Assembly (NCBI GenBank): GCA_037893225.1
Contig: JAZGUH010000619.1
Span: 855,832-919,831 of the forward strand
Reading direction: 5' to 3'
DNA from: Hippasteria phrygiana
Lineage: Eukaryota; Echinodermata; Asteroidea; Valvatida; Goniasteridae
DNA: 64,000 bases
Positions 23,880 through 37,400 of this stretch are shown piece after piece. The translations under genes and the position numbers were made by a program. The notes beneath the pieces were generated by a model that saw only the letters and a program-made list of their open reading frames with translations, was not told where the DNA came from and searched no databases. The first letter of the stretch is position 1. The number at the start of each line of letters is the position of its first letter.

Positions 23880-26191
23880 ATGGAATATCAACCAAATGCA
23901 GTAATTTTGACATGTATGGATAGCTTAGATCTGGCGCTACATGTTGCAATCATCGGCGGCTTCCTAGAGTTAAAACTTGTGGAGAAAATTCAAACCTCGC
24001 AATGTTTATTTTCTTTCCGGCCAACATCTGTGTACATGTTACCGTCTATTTATTGCTCCATGCATGTCAAATTCCCTAGGGTATGACTTGCTTTACTCAT
24101 TCATAATTGCATGAAATATCAACCAAATACAGTAATTTTGACATGTATGGATAGCTTAGATCTGGCGCTACATGTTGCAATCATCGGCGGCTTCCTAGAG
24201 TTAAAACTTGTGGAGAAAATTCAAACCTCGCAATGTTTATTTTCTTTCCGGCCAACATCTGTGTACATGTTACCGTCTATTTATTGCTCGATGCCTGTCA
24301 AATTCCCTTGGGTATGACTTGCTTTACTCATTCATAATTGCATGAAATATCAACCAAATACAGTAATTTTGACATGTATGGATAGCTTAGATCTGGCGCT
24401 ACATGTTGCAATCATCGGCGGCTTCCTAGAGTTAAAACTTGTGGAGAAAATTCAAACCTCGCAATGTTTATTTTCTTTCCGGCCAACATCTGTGTACATG
24501 TTACCGTCTATTTATTGCTCCATGCATGTCAAATTCCCTAGGGTATGGACTAGCTTTACTCATTCATAATTGCATGAAATATAAACCAAATTCAGTAATT
24601 TTGACATGTATGGATAGCTTAGATCTGGCGCTACATGTTGCAATCAGCGGCGGCTTCCTAGAGTTAAAACTTGTGGAGAAAATTCAAACCTCGCAATGTT
24701 TATTTTCTTTCCGGCCAACATCTGTGTACATGTTACCGTCTATTTATTGCTCCATGCCTGTCAAATTCCCTAGGGTATGACTTGCTTTACTCATTCATAA
24801 TTGCATGAAATATCAACCAAATACAGTAATTTTGACATGTATGGATAGCTTAGATCTGGCGCTACATGTTGCAATCATCGGCGGCTTCCTAGAGTTAAAA
24901 CTTGTGGAGAAAATTCAAACCTCGCAATGTTTATTTTCTTTCCGGCCAACATCTGTGTACATGTTACCGTCTATTTATTGCTCCATGCATGTCAAATTCC
25001 CTGGGGTATGGACTAGCTTTACTCATTCATAATTGCATGAAATATAAACCAAATTCAGTAATTTTGACATGTATGGATAGCTTAGATCTGGCGCTACATG
25101 TTGCAATCATCGGCGGCTTCTTAGAGTTAACACTTGTGGAGAAAATTCAAACCTCGCAATGTTTATTTTCTTTCCGGCCAACATCTGTGTGCATATTACC
25201 TTCTATTTATTGCTCCATGCCTGTCAAATTCCCTAGGGTATGACTTGCTTTACTCATTCATAATTGCATGAAATATCAACCAAATGCAGTAATTTTGACA
25301 TGTATGGATAGCTTAGATCTGGCGCTACATGTTGCAATCAGCGGCGGCTTCCTAGAGTTAAAACTTGTGGAGAAAATTCAAACCTCGCAATGTTTATTTT
25401 CTTTCCGGCCAACATCTGTGTACATGTTACCGTCTATTTATTGCTCCATGCCTGTCAAATTCCCTTGGGTATGACTTGCTTTACTCATTCATAATTGCAT
25501 GAAATATCAACCAAATACAGTAATTTTGACATGTATGGATAGCTTAGATCTGGCGCTACATGTTGCAATCATCGGCGGCTTCCTAGAGTTAAAACTTGTG
25601 GAGAAAATTCAAACCTCGCAATGTTTATTTTCTTTCCGGCCAACATCTGGGTACATGTTACCGTCTATTTATTGCTCCATGCCTGTCAAATTCCCTAGGG
25701 TATGACTTGCTTTACTCATTCATAATTGCATGAAATATCAACCAAATACAGTAATTTTGACATGTATGGATAGCTTAGATCTGGCGCTACATGTTGCAAT
25801 CATCGGCGGCTTCCTAGAGTTAAAACTTGTGGAGAAAATTCAAACCTCGCAATGTTTATTTTCTTTCCGGCCAACATCTGTGTACATGTTACCGTCTATT
25901 TATTGCTCCATGCCTGTCAAATTCCCTAGGGTATGACTTGCTTTACTCATTCATAATTGCATGAAATATCAACCAAATACAGTAATTTTGACATGTATGG
26001 ATAGCTTAGATCTGGCGCTACATGTTGCAATCATCGGCGGCTTCCTAGAGTTAAAACTTGTGGAGAAAATTCAAACCTCGCAATGTTTATTTTCTTTCCG
26101 GCCAACATCTGTGTACATGTTACCGTCTATTTATTGCTCCATGCCTGTCAAATTCCCTTGGGTATGACTTGCTTTACTCATTCATAATTGC
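23880..26191 (+). repeat. 10-mer version of the same HOR (2312 bp), copy 2
   Basis: Ten monomers start at 23880, 24111, 24342, 24574, 24805, 25037, 25268, 25499, 25730 and 25961. The order matches copy 1 except that the three monomers equivalent to 21799, 22031 and 22262 are replaced by a single hybrid at 24574. A private GCTCGATGCC (24290) and a CCCTAGGG + TATGGACTAGC junction (near 24540) are shared with copy 3 but not copy 1. Confidence 0.92.
24574..24804 (+). repeat. Chimeric monomer at a two-monomer deletion
   Basis: This unit starts as type S (A10, T19) but has G74 (24647), a marker otherwise seen only in the monomers at 22956, 25268 and 28043. It ends as type A with a CCCTAGGG junction. 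It replaces three monomers of the 12-mer, as expected for a crossover or conversion between misaligned monomers. Confidence 0.85.
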
Positions 26192-28735
26192 ATGGAATAT
26201 CAACCAAATGCAGTAATTTTGACATGTATGGATAGCTTAGATCTGGCGCTACATGTTGCAATCATCGGCGGCTTCCTAGAGTTAAAACTTGTGGAGAAAA
26301 TTCAAACCTCGCAATGTTTATTTTCTTTCCGGCCAACATCTGTGTACATGTTACCGTCTATTTATTGCTCCATGCATGTCAAATTCCCTAGGGTATGACT
26401 TGCTTTACTCATTCATAATTGCATGAAATATCAACCAAATACAGTAATTTTGACATGTATGGATAGCTTAGATCTGGCGCTACATGTTGCAATCATCGGC
26501 GGCTTCCTAGAGTTAAAACTTGTGGAGAAAATTCAAACCTCGCAATGTTTATTTTCTTTCCGGCCAACATCTGTGTACATGTTACCGTCTATTTATTGCT
26601 CGATGCCTGTCAAATTCCCTTGGGTATGACTTGCTTTACTCATTCATAATTGCATGAAATATCAACCAAATACAGTAATTTTGACATGTATGGATAGCTT
26701 AGATCTGGCGCTACATGTTGCAATCATCGGCGGCTTCCTAGAGTTAAAACTTGTGGAGAAAATTCAAACCTCGCAATGTTTATTTTCTTTCCGGCCAACA
26801 TCTGTGTACATGTTACCGTCTATTTATTGCTCCATGCATGTCAAATTCCCTAGGGTATGGACTAGCTTTACTCATTCATAATTGCATGAAATATAAACCA
26901 AATTCAGTAATTTTGACATGTATGGATAGCTTAGATCTGGCGCTACATGTTGCAATCATCGGCGGCTTCCTAGAGTTAAAACTTGTGGAGAAAATTCAAA
27001 CCTCGCAATGTTTATTTTCTTTCCGGCCAACATCTGTGTACATATAACCGTCTATTTATTGCTCCATGCATGTCAAATTCCCTGGGGTATGGACTTGCTT
27101 TATTCATTCATAATTGCATGGAATATCAACCAAATGCAGTAATTTTGACATGTATGGATAGCTTAGATCTGGCGCTACATGTTGCAATCATCGGCGGCTT
27201 CCTAGAGTTAAAACTTGTGGAGAAAATTCAAACCTCGCAATGTTTATTTTCTTTCCGGCCAACATCTGTGTGCATATTACCTTCTATTTATTGCTCCATG
27301 CCTGTCAAATTCCCTAGGGTATGACTTGCTTTACTCATTCATAATTGCATGAAATATCAACCAAATACAGTAATTTTGACATGTATGGATAGCTTAGATC
27401 TGGCGCTACATGTTGCAATCATCGGCGGCTTCCTAGAGTTAAAACTTGTGGAGAAAATTCAAACCTCGCAATGTTTATTTTCTTTCCGGCCAACATCTGT
27501 GTACATGTTACCTTCTATTTATTGCTCCATGCCTGTCAAATTCCCTAGGGTATGACTTGCTTTACTCATTCATAATTGCATGAAATATCAACCAAATACA
27601 GTAATTTTGACATGTATGGATAGCTTAGATCTGGCGCTACATGTTGCAATCATCGGCGGCTTCCTAGAGTTAAAACTTGTGGAGAAAATTCAAACCTCGC
27701 AATGTTTATTTTCTTTCCGGCCAACATCTGTGTACATGTTACCGTCTATTTATTGCTCCATGCATGTCAAATTCCCTGGGGTATGGACTAGCTTTACTCA
27801 TTCATAATTGCATGAAATATAAACCAAATTCAGTAATTTTGACATGTATGGATAGCTTAGATCTGGCGCTACATGTTGCAATCATCGGCGGCTTCTTAGA
27901 GTTAACACTTGTGGAGAAAATTCAAACCTCGCAATGTTTATTTTCTTTCCGGCCAACATCTGTGTGCATATTACCTTCTATTTATTGCTCCATGCCTGTC
28001 AAATTCCCTAGGGTATGACTTGCTTTACTCATTCATAATTGCATGAAATATCAACCAAATGCAGTAATTTTGACATGTATGGATAGCTTAGATCTGGCGC
28101 TACATGTTGCAATCAGCGGCGGCTTCCTAGAGTTAAAACTTGTGGAGAAAATTCAAACCTCGCAATGTTTATTTTCTTTCCGGCCAACATCTGTGTACAT
28201 GTTACCGTCTATTTATTGCTCCATGCCTGTCAAATTCCCTTGGGTATGACTTGCTTTACTCATTCATAATTGCATGAAATATCAACCAAATACAGTAATT
28301 TTGACATGTATGGATAGCTTAGATCTGGCGCTACATGTTGCAATCATCGGCGGCTTCCTAGAGTTAAAACTTGTGGAGAAAATTCAAACCTCGCAATGTT
28401 TATTTTCTTTCCGGCCAACATCTGGGTACATGTTACCGTCTATTTATTGCTCCATGCCTGTCAAATTCCCTAGGGTATGACTTGCTTTACTCATTCATAA
28501 TTGCATGAAATATCAACCAAATACAGTAATTTTGACATGTATGGATAGCTTAGATCTGGCGCTACATGTTGCAATCATCGGCGGCTTCCTAGAGTTAAAA
28601 CTTGTGGAGAAAATTCAAACCTCGCAATGTTTATTTTCTTTCCGGCCAACATCTGTGTACATGTTACCGTCTATTTATTGCTCCATGCCTGTCAAATTCC
28701 CTAGGGTATGACTTGCTTTACTCATTCATAATTGC
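26192..28735 (+). repeat. 12-mer HOR, copy 3, eleven matching monomers
   Basis: Monomers at 26192, 26423, 26654, 26886, 27118, 27349, 27580, 27812, 28043, 28274 and 28505. The first three share the private markers of copy 2 (G at 26602 and the CCCTAGGG + TATGGACTAGC junction). From 26886 on the block follows copy 1 at an offset of 5087 bp, including T165 in the type A monomer at 27349. The 12th monomer (28736) is type C instead of type A. Confidence 0.92.
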
Positions 28736-30355
28736 ATGAAATATCAACCAAATACAGTAATTTTGACATGTATGGATAGCTTAGATCTGGCGCTACATGT
28801 TGCAATCATCGGCGGCTTCCTAGAGTTAAAACTTGTGGAGAAAATTCAAACCTCGCAATGTTTATTTTCTTTCCGGCCAACATCTGTGTACATATAACCG
28901 TCTATTTATTGCTCCATGCATGTCAAATTCCCTGGGGTATGGACTTGCTTTATTCATTCATAATTGCATGGAATATCAACCAAATGCAGTAATTTTGACA
29001 TGTATGGATAGCTTAGATCTGGCGCTACATGTTGCAATCATCGGCGGCTTCCTAGAGTTAAAACTTGTGGAGAAAATTCAAACCTCGCAATGTTTATTTT
29101 CTTTCCGGCCAACATCTGTGTGCATATTACCTTCTATTTATTGCTCCATGCCTGTCAAATTCCCTAGGGTATGACTTGCTTTACTCATTCATAATTGCAT
29201 GAAATATCAACCAAATACAGTAATTTTGACATGTATGGATAGCTTAGATCTGGCGCTACATGTTGCAATCATCGGCGGCTTCCTAGAGTTAAAACTTGTG
29301 GAGAAAATTCAAACCTCGCAATGTTTATTTTCTTTCCGGCCAACATCTGTGTACATGTTACCGTCTATTTATTGCTCCATGCCTGTCAAATTCCCTAGGG
29401 TATGACTTGCTTTACTCATTCATAATTGCATGAAATATCAACCAAATACAGTAATTTTGACATGTATGGATAGCTTAGATCTGGCGCTACATGTTGCAAT
29501 CATCGGCGGCTTCCTAGAGTTAAAACTTGTGGAGAAAATTCAAACCTCGCAATGTTTATTTTCTTTCCGGCCAACATCTGTGTACATGTTACCGTCTATT
29601 TATTGCTCCATGCCTGTCAAATTCCCTAGGGTATGACTTGCTTTACTCATTCATAATTGCATGAAATATCAACCAAATACAGTAATTTTGACATGTATGG
29701 ATAGCTTAGATCTGGCGCTACATGTTGCAATCATCGGCGGCTTCCTAGAGTTAAAACTTGTGGAGAAAATTCAAACCTCGCAATGTTTATTTTCTTTCCG
29801 GCCAACATCTGTGTACATGTTACCGTCTATTTATTGCTCCATGCATGTCAAATTCCCTGGGGTATGGACTAGCTTTACTCATTCATAATTGCATGAAATA
29901 TAAACCAAATTCAGTAATTTTGACATGTATGGATAGCTTAGATCTGGCGCTACATGTTGCAATCATCGGCGGCTTCCTAGAGTTAAAACTTGTGGAGAAA
30001 ATTCAAACCTCGCAATGTTTATTTTCTTTCCGGCCAACATCTGTGTACATATAACCGTCTATTTATTGCTCCATGCATGTCAAATTCCCTGGGGTATGGA
30101 CTTGCTTTATTCATTCATAATTGCATGGAATATCAACCAAATGCAGTAATTTTGACATGTATGGATAGCTTAGATCTGGCGCTACATGTTGCAATCATCG
30201 GCGGCTTCCTAGAGTTAAAACTTGTGGAGAAAATTCAAACCTCGCAATGTTTATTTTCTTTCCGGCCAACATCTGTGTGCATATTACCTTCTATTTATTG
30301 CTCCATGCCTGTCAAATTCCCTAGGGTATGACTTGCTTTACTCATTCATAATTGC
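28736..30355 (+). repeat. Seven monomers between HOR blocks
   Basis: Monomers at 28736 (C), 28968 (E), 29199, 29430, 29661 (A with GGACTAGC +G), 29893 (S with C block) and 30125 (E). The last three repeat the order at 21567-22261 and 26654-27348. Confidence 0.88.
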
Positions 30356-33300
30356 ATGAAATATCAACCAAATACAGCAATTTTGACATGTATGGATAGC
30401 TTAGATCTGGCGCTACATGTTGCAATCATCGGCGGCTTCCTAGAGTTAAAACTTGTGGAGAAAATTCAAACCTCGCAATGTTTATTTTCTTTCCGGCCAA
30501 CATCTGTGTACATGTTACCGTCTATTTATTGCTCCATGCCTGTCAAATTCCCTAGGGTATGACTAGCTTTACTCATTCATAATTGCATGAAATATAAACC
30601 AAATTGAGTAATTTTGACATGTATGGATAGCTTAGATCTGGCGCTACATGTTGCAATCATCGGCGGCTTCCTAAAGTTAAAACTTGTGGAGAAAATTCAA
30701 ACCTCGCAATGTTTATTTTCTTTCCGGCCAACATCTGTGTACATGTTACCGTCTATTTATTGCTCCATGCCTGTCAAATTCCCTAGGGTATGACTTGCTT
30801 TACTCATTCATAATTGCATGAAATATCAACCAAATACAGTAATTTTGACATGTATGGATAGCTTAGATCTGGCGCTACATGTTGCAATCATCGGCGGCTT
30901 CCTAGAGTTAAAACTTGTGGAGAAAATTCAAACCTCGCAATGTTTATTTTCTTTCCGGCCAACATCTGTGTACATGTTACCGTCTATTTATTGCTCCATG
31001 CCTGTCAAATTCCCTTGGGTATGACTTGCTTTACTCATTCATAATTGCATGAAATATCAACCAAATACAGTAATTTTGACATGTATGGATAGCTTAGATC
31101 TGGCGCTACATGTTGCAATCATCGGCGGCTTCCTAGAGTTAAACCTCGCAATGTTTATTTTCTTTCCGGCCAACATCTGTGTGCATATTACCTTCTATTT
31201 ATTGCTCCATGCCTGTCAAATTCCCTAGGGTATGACTTGCTTTACTCATTCATAATTGCATGAAATATCAACCAAATACAGTAATTTTGACATGTATGGA
31301 TAGCTTAGATCTGGCGCTACATGTTGCAATCATCGGCGGCTTCCTAGAGTTAAAACTTGTGGAGAAAATTCAAACCTCGCAATGTTTATTTTCTTTCCGG
31401 CCAACATCTGTGTGCATATTACCTTCTATTTATTGCTCCATGCCTGTCAAATTCCCTGGGGTATGACTTGCTTTATTCATTGATAATTGCATGAAATATC
31501 AACCAAATGCAGTAATTTTAACATGTATGGATAGCTTAGATCTGGCGCTACATGTTGCAATTATCGGCGGCTTCTTAGAGTTAACACTTGTGGAGAAAAT
31601 TCAAACCTCGCAATGTTTATTTTCTTTCCGGCCAACATCTGTGTGCATATTACCTTCTATTTATTGCTCCATGCCTGTCAAATTCCCTAGGGTATGACTT
31701 GCTTTACTCATTCATAATTGCATGAAATATCAACCAAATACAGCAATTTTGACATGTATGGACAGCTTAGATCTGGCGCTACATGTTGCAATCATCGGCG
31801 GCTTCCTAGAGTTAAAACTTGTGGAGAAAATTCAAACCTCGCAATGTTTATTTTCTTTCCGGCCAACATCTGTGTACATGTTACCGTCTATTTATTGCTC
31901 CATGCATGTCAAATTCCCTGGGGTATGGACTAGCTTTACTCATTCATAATTGCATGAAATATAAACCAAATTCAGTAATTTTGACATGTATGGATAGCTT
32001 AGATCTGGCGCTACATGTTGCAATCATCGGCGGCTTCTTAGAGTTAACACTTGTGGAGAAAATTCAAACCTCGCAATGTTTATTTTCTTTCCGGCCAACA
32101 TCTGTGTGCATATTACCTTCTATTTATTGCTCCATGCCTGTCAAATTCCCTAGGGTATGACTTGCTTTACTCATTCATAATTGCATGAAATATCAACCAA
32201 ATACAGTAATTTTGACATGTATGGATAGCTTAGATCTGGCGCTACATGTTGCAATCATCGGCGGCTTCCTAGAGTTAAAACTTGTGGAGAAAATTCAAAC
32301 CTCGCAATGTTTATTTTCTTTCCGGCCAACATCTGTGTACATGTTACCGTCTATTTATTGCTCCATGCCTGTCAAATTCCCTTGGGTATGACTTGCTTTA
32401 CTCATTCATAATTGCATGAAATATCAACCAAATACAGTAATTTTGACATGTATGGATAGCTTAGATCTGGCGCTACATGTTGCAATCATCGGCAGCTTCC
32501 TAGAGTTAAAACTTGTGGAGAAAATTCAAACCTCGCAATGTTTATTTTCTTTCCGGCCAACATCTGTGTACATGTTACCGTCTATTTATTGCTCCATGCC
32601 TGTCAAATTCCCTTGGGTATGACTTGCTTTACTCATTCATAATTGCATGAAATATCAACCAAATACAGTAATTTTGACATGTATGGATAGCTTAGATCTG
32701 GCGCTACATGTTGCAATCATCGGCGGCTTCCTAGAGTTAAAACTTGTGGAGAAAATTCAAACCTCGCAATGTTTATTTTCTTTCCGGCCAACATCTGTGT
32801 ACATGTTACCGTCTATTTATTGCTCCATGCCTGTCAAATTCCCTAGGGTATGACTTGCTTTACTCATTCATAATTGCATGAAATATCAACCAAATACAGT
32901 AATTTTGACATGTATGGATAGCTTAGATCTGGCGCTACATGTTGCAATCATCGGCGGCTTCCTAGAGTTAAAACTTGTGGAGAAAATTCAAACCTCGCAA
33001 TGTTTATTTTCTTTCCGGCCAACATCTGTGTACATGTTACCGTCTATTTATTGCTCCATGCCTGTCAAATTCCCTAGGGTATGACTTGCTTTACTCATTC
33101 ATAATTGCATGAAATATCAACCAAATACAGTAATTTTGACATGTATGGATAGCTTAGATCTGGCGCTACATGTTGCAATCATCGGCGGCTTCCTAGAGTT
33201 AAAACTTGTGGAGAAAATTCAAACCTCGCAATGTTTATTTTCTTTCCGGCCAACATCTGTGTACATGTTACCGTCTATTTATTGCTCCATGCATGTCAAA

Positions 33301-33802
33301 TTCCCTGGGGTATGGACTTGCTTTATTCATTCATAATTGCATGGAATATCAACCAAATGCAGTAATTTTGACATGTATGGATAGCTTAGATCTGGCGCTA
33401 CATGTTGCAATCATCGGCGGCTTCCTAGAGTTAAAACTTGTGGAGAAAATTCAAACCTCGCAATGTTTATTTTCTTTCCGGCCAACATCTGTGTGCATAT
33501 TACCTTCTATTTATTGCTCCATGCCTGTCAAATTCCCTAGGGTATGACTTGCTTTACTCATTCATAATTGCATGAAATATCAACCAAATACAGTAATTTT
33601 GACATGTATGGATAGCTTAGATCTGGCGCTACATGTTGCAATCATCGGCGGCTTCCTAGAGTTAAAACTTGTGGAGAAAATTCAAACCTCGCAATGTTTA
33701 TTTTCTTTCCGGCCAACATCTGTGTACATGTTACCGTCTATTTATTGCTCCATGCATGTCAAATTCCCTAGGGTATGACTTGCTTTACTCATTCATAATT
33801 GC
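30356..33802 (+). repeat. 15-mer HOR (3447 bp), copy 1
   Basis: Monomers start at 30356, 30587, 30818, 31049, 31260, 31491, 31722, 31954, 32185, 32416, 32647, 32878, 33109, 33341 and 33572. Markers are C23 (ACAGCAAT) in the 1st and 7th; ATTGAG with CTAAAG in the 2nd; a 20-bp deletion in the 4th; CATTGATAAT at the end of the 5th (G at 31482); GGACAGC at 31763; and GGCAGC at 32494. All recur in the next two copies. Confidence 0.94.
31049..31259 (+). repeat. 211-bp monomer with 20-bp internal deletion
   Basis: Monomer positions 96-115 are missing, so the sequence runs GAGTTAAACCTCGC. The deletion ends share a three-base AAA (93-95 and 113-115), as expected for slippage or microhomology repair. 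The same deletion is in the matching monomers at 35190-35400 and 38637-38847, so it arose once and was copied with the HOR. Confidence 0.95.
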
Positions 33803-34496
33803 ATGAAATATCAACCAAATACAGCAATTTTGACATGTATGGATAGCTTAGATCTGGCGCTACATGTTGCAATCATCGGCGGCTTCCTAGAGTTAAAACT
33901 TGTGGAGAAAATTCAAACCTCGCAATGTTTATTTTCTTTCCGGCCAACATCTGTGTACATGTTACCGTCTATTTATTGCTCCATGCCTGTCAAATTCCCT
34001 AGGGTATGACTAGCTTTACTCATTCATAATTGCATGAAATATAAACCAAATTGAGTAATTTTGACATGTATGGATAGCTTAGATCTGGCGCTACATGTTG
34101 CAATCATCGGCGGCTTCCTAAAGTTAAAACTTGTGGAGAAAATTCAAACCTCGCAATGTTTATTTTCTTTCCGGCCAACATCTGTGTACATATAACCGTC
34201 TATTTATTGCTCCATGCATGTCAAATTCCCTGGGGTATGGACTTGCTTTATTCATTCATAATTGCATGGAATATCAACCAAATGCAGTAATTTTGACATG
34301 TATGGATAGCTTAGATCTGGCGCTACATGTTGCAATCATCGGCGGCTTCCTAGAGTTAAAACTTGTGGAGAAAATTCAAACCTCGCAATGTTTATTTTCT
34401 TTCCGGCCAACATCTGTGTGCATATTACCTTCTATTTATTGCTCCATGCCTGTCAAATTCCCTAGGGTATGACTTGCTTTACTCATTCATAATTGC
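33803..34496 (+). repeat. Three-monomer insertion between 15-mer copies
   Basis: Three monomers (33803, 34034, 34266; 694 bp) separate copies 1 and 2. The first two begin like the first two monomers of the 15-mer (C23, then ATTGAG with CTAAAG). The second changes to a type C block in its 3' part and is followed by an E monomer, after which the 15-mer restarts at 34497. This looks like an aborted start of the HOR joined to a C+E module. Confidence 0.87.
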
Positions 34497-37400
34497 ATGA
34501 AATATCAACCAAATACAGCAATTTTGACATGTATGGATAGCTTAGATCTGGCGCTACATGTTGCAATCATCGGCGGCTTCCTAGAGTTAAAACTTGTGGA
34601 GAAAATTCAAACCTCGCAATGTTTATTTTCTTTCCGGCCAACATCTGTGTACATGTTACCGTCTATTTATTGCTCCATGCCTGTCAAATTCCCTAGGGTA
34701 TGACTAGCTTTACTCATTCATAATTGCATGAAATATAAACCAAATTGAGTAATTTTGACATGTATGGATAGCTTAGATCTGGCGCTACATGTTGCAATCA
34801 TCGGCGGCTTCCTAAAGTTAAAACTTGTGGAGAAAATTCAAACCTCGCAATGTTTATTTTCTTTCCGGCCAACATCTGTGTACATGTTACCGTCTATTTA
34901 TTGCTCCATGCCTGTCAAATTCCCTAGGGTATGACTTGCTTTACTCATTCATAATTGCATGAAATATCAACCAAATACAGTAATTTTGACATGTATGGAT
35001 AGCTTAGATCTGGCGCTACATGTTGCAATCATCGGCGGCTTCCTAGAGTTAAAACTTGTGGAGAAAATTCAAACCTCGCAATGTTTATTTTCTTTCCGGC
35101 CAACATCTGTGTACATGTTACCGTCTATTTATTGCTCCATGCCTGTCAAATTCCCTTGGGTATGACTTGCTTTACTCATTCATAATTGCATGAAATATCA
35201 ACCAAATACAGTAATTTTGACATGTATGGATAGCTTAGATCTGGCGCTACATGTTGCAATCATCGGCGGCTTCCTAGAGTTAAACCTCGCAATGTTTATT
35301 TTCTTTCCGGCCAACATCTGTGTGCATATTACCTTCTATTTATTGCTCCATGCCTGTCAAATTCCCTAGGGTATGACTTGCTTTACTCATTCATAATTGC
35401 ATGAAATATCAACCAAATACAGTAATTTTGACATGTATGGATAGCTTAGATCTGGCGCTACATGTTGCAATCATCGGCGGCTTCCTAGAGTTAAAACTTG
35501 TGGAGAAAATTCAAACCTCGCAATGTTTATTTTCTTTCCGGCCAACATCTGTGTGCATATTACCTTCTATTTATTGCTCCATGCCTGTCAAATTCCCTGG
35601 GGTATGACTTGCTTTATTCATTGATAATTGCATGAAATATCAACCAAATGCAGTAATTTTAACATGTATGGATAGCTTAGATCTGGCGCTACATGTTGCA
35701 ATTATCGGCGGCTTCTTAGAGTTAACACTTGTGGAGAAAATTCAAACCTCGCAATGTTTATTTTCTTTCCGGCCAACATCTGTGTGCATATTACCTTCTA
35801 TTTATTGCTCCATGCCTGTCAAATTCCCTAGGGTATGACTTGCTTTACTCATTCATAATTGCATGAAATATCAACCAAATACAGCAATTTTGACATGTAT
35901 GGACAGCTTAGATCTGGCGCTACATGTTGCAATCATCGGCGGCTTCCTAGAGTTAAAACTTGTGGAGAAAATTCAAACCTCGCAATGTTTATTTTCTTTC
36001 CGGCCAACATCTGTGTACATGTTACCGTCTATTTATTGCTCCATGCATGTCAAATTCCCTGGGGTATGGACTAGCTTTACTCATTCATAATTGCATGAAA
36101 TATAAACCAAATTCAGTAATTTTGACATGTATGGATAGCTTAGATCTGGCGCTACATGTTGCAATCATCGGCGGCTTCTTAGAGTTAACACTTGTGGAGA
36201 AAATTCAAACCTCGCAATGTTTATTTTCTTTCCGGCCAACATCTGTGTGCATATTACCTTCTATTTATTGCTCCATGCCTGTCAAATTCCCTAGGGTATG
36301 ACTTGCTTTACTCATTCATAATTGCATGAAATATCAACCAAATACAGTAATTTTGACATGTATGGATAGCTTAGATCTGGCGCTACATGTTGCAATCATC
36401 GGCGGCTTCCTAGAGTTAAAACTTGTGGAGAAAATTCAAACCTCGCAATGTTTATTTTCTTTCCGGCCAACATCTGTGTACATGTTACCGTCTATTTATT
36501 GCTCCATGCCTGTCAAATTCCCTTGGGTATGACTTGCTTTACTCATTCATAATTGCATGAAATATCAACCAAATACAGTAATTTTGACATGTATGGATAG
36601 CTTAGATCTGGCGCTACATGTTGCAATCATCGGCAGCTTCCTAGAGTTAAAACTTGTGGAGAAAATTCAAACCTCGCAATGTTTATTTTCTTTCCGGCCA
36701 ACATCTGTGTACATGTTACCGTCTATTTATTGCTCCATGCCTGTCAAATTCCCTTGGGTATGACTTGCTTTACTCATTCATAATTGCATGAAATATCAAC
36801 CAAATACAGTAATTTTGACATGTATGGATAGCTTAGATCTGGCGCTACATGTTGCAATCATCGGCGGCTTCCTAGAGTTAAAACTTGTGGAGAAAATTCA
36901 AACCTCGCAATGTTTATTTTCTTTCCGGCCAACATCTGTGTACATGTTACCGTCTATTTATTGCTCCATGCCTGTCAAATTCCCTAGGGTATGACTTGCT
37001 TTACTCATTCATAATTGCATGAAATATCAACCAAATACAGTAATTTTGACATGTATGGATAGCTTAGATCTGGCGCTACATGTTGCAATCATCGGCGGCT
37101 TCCTAGAGTTAAAACTTGTGGAGAAAATTCAAACCTCGCAATGTTTATTTTCTTTCCGGCCAACATCTGTGTACATGTTACCGTCTATTTATTGCTCCAT
37201 GCCTGTCAAATTCCCTAGGGTATGACTTGCTTTACTCATTCATAATTGCATGAAATATCAACCAAATACAGTAATTTTGACATGTATGGATAGCTTAGAT
37301 CTGGCGCTACATGTTGCAATCATCGGCGGCTTCCTAGAGTTAAAACTTGTGGAGAAAATTCAAACCTCGCAATGTTTATTTTCTTTCCGGCCAACATCTG

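Noticed and set aside
31718..31933. Second-frame open frame around 31718, also near 35859 and 39306
   Set aside because: It opens only because of the C23 and C42 changes in one monomer of the 15-mer, and is copied with the HOR. It is a shadow of satellite sequence.
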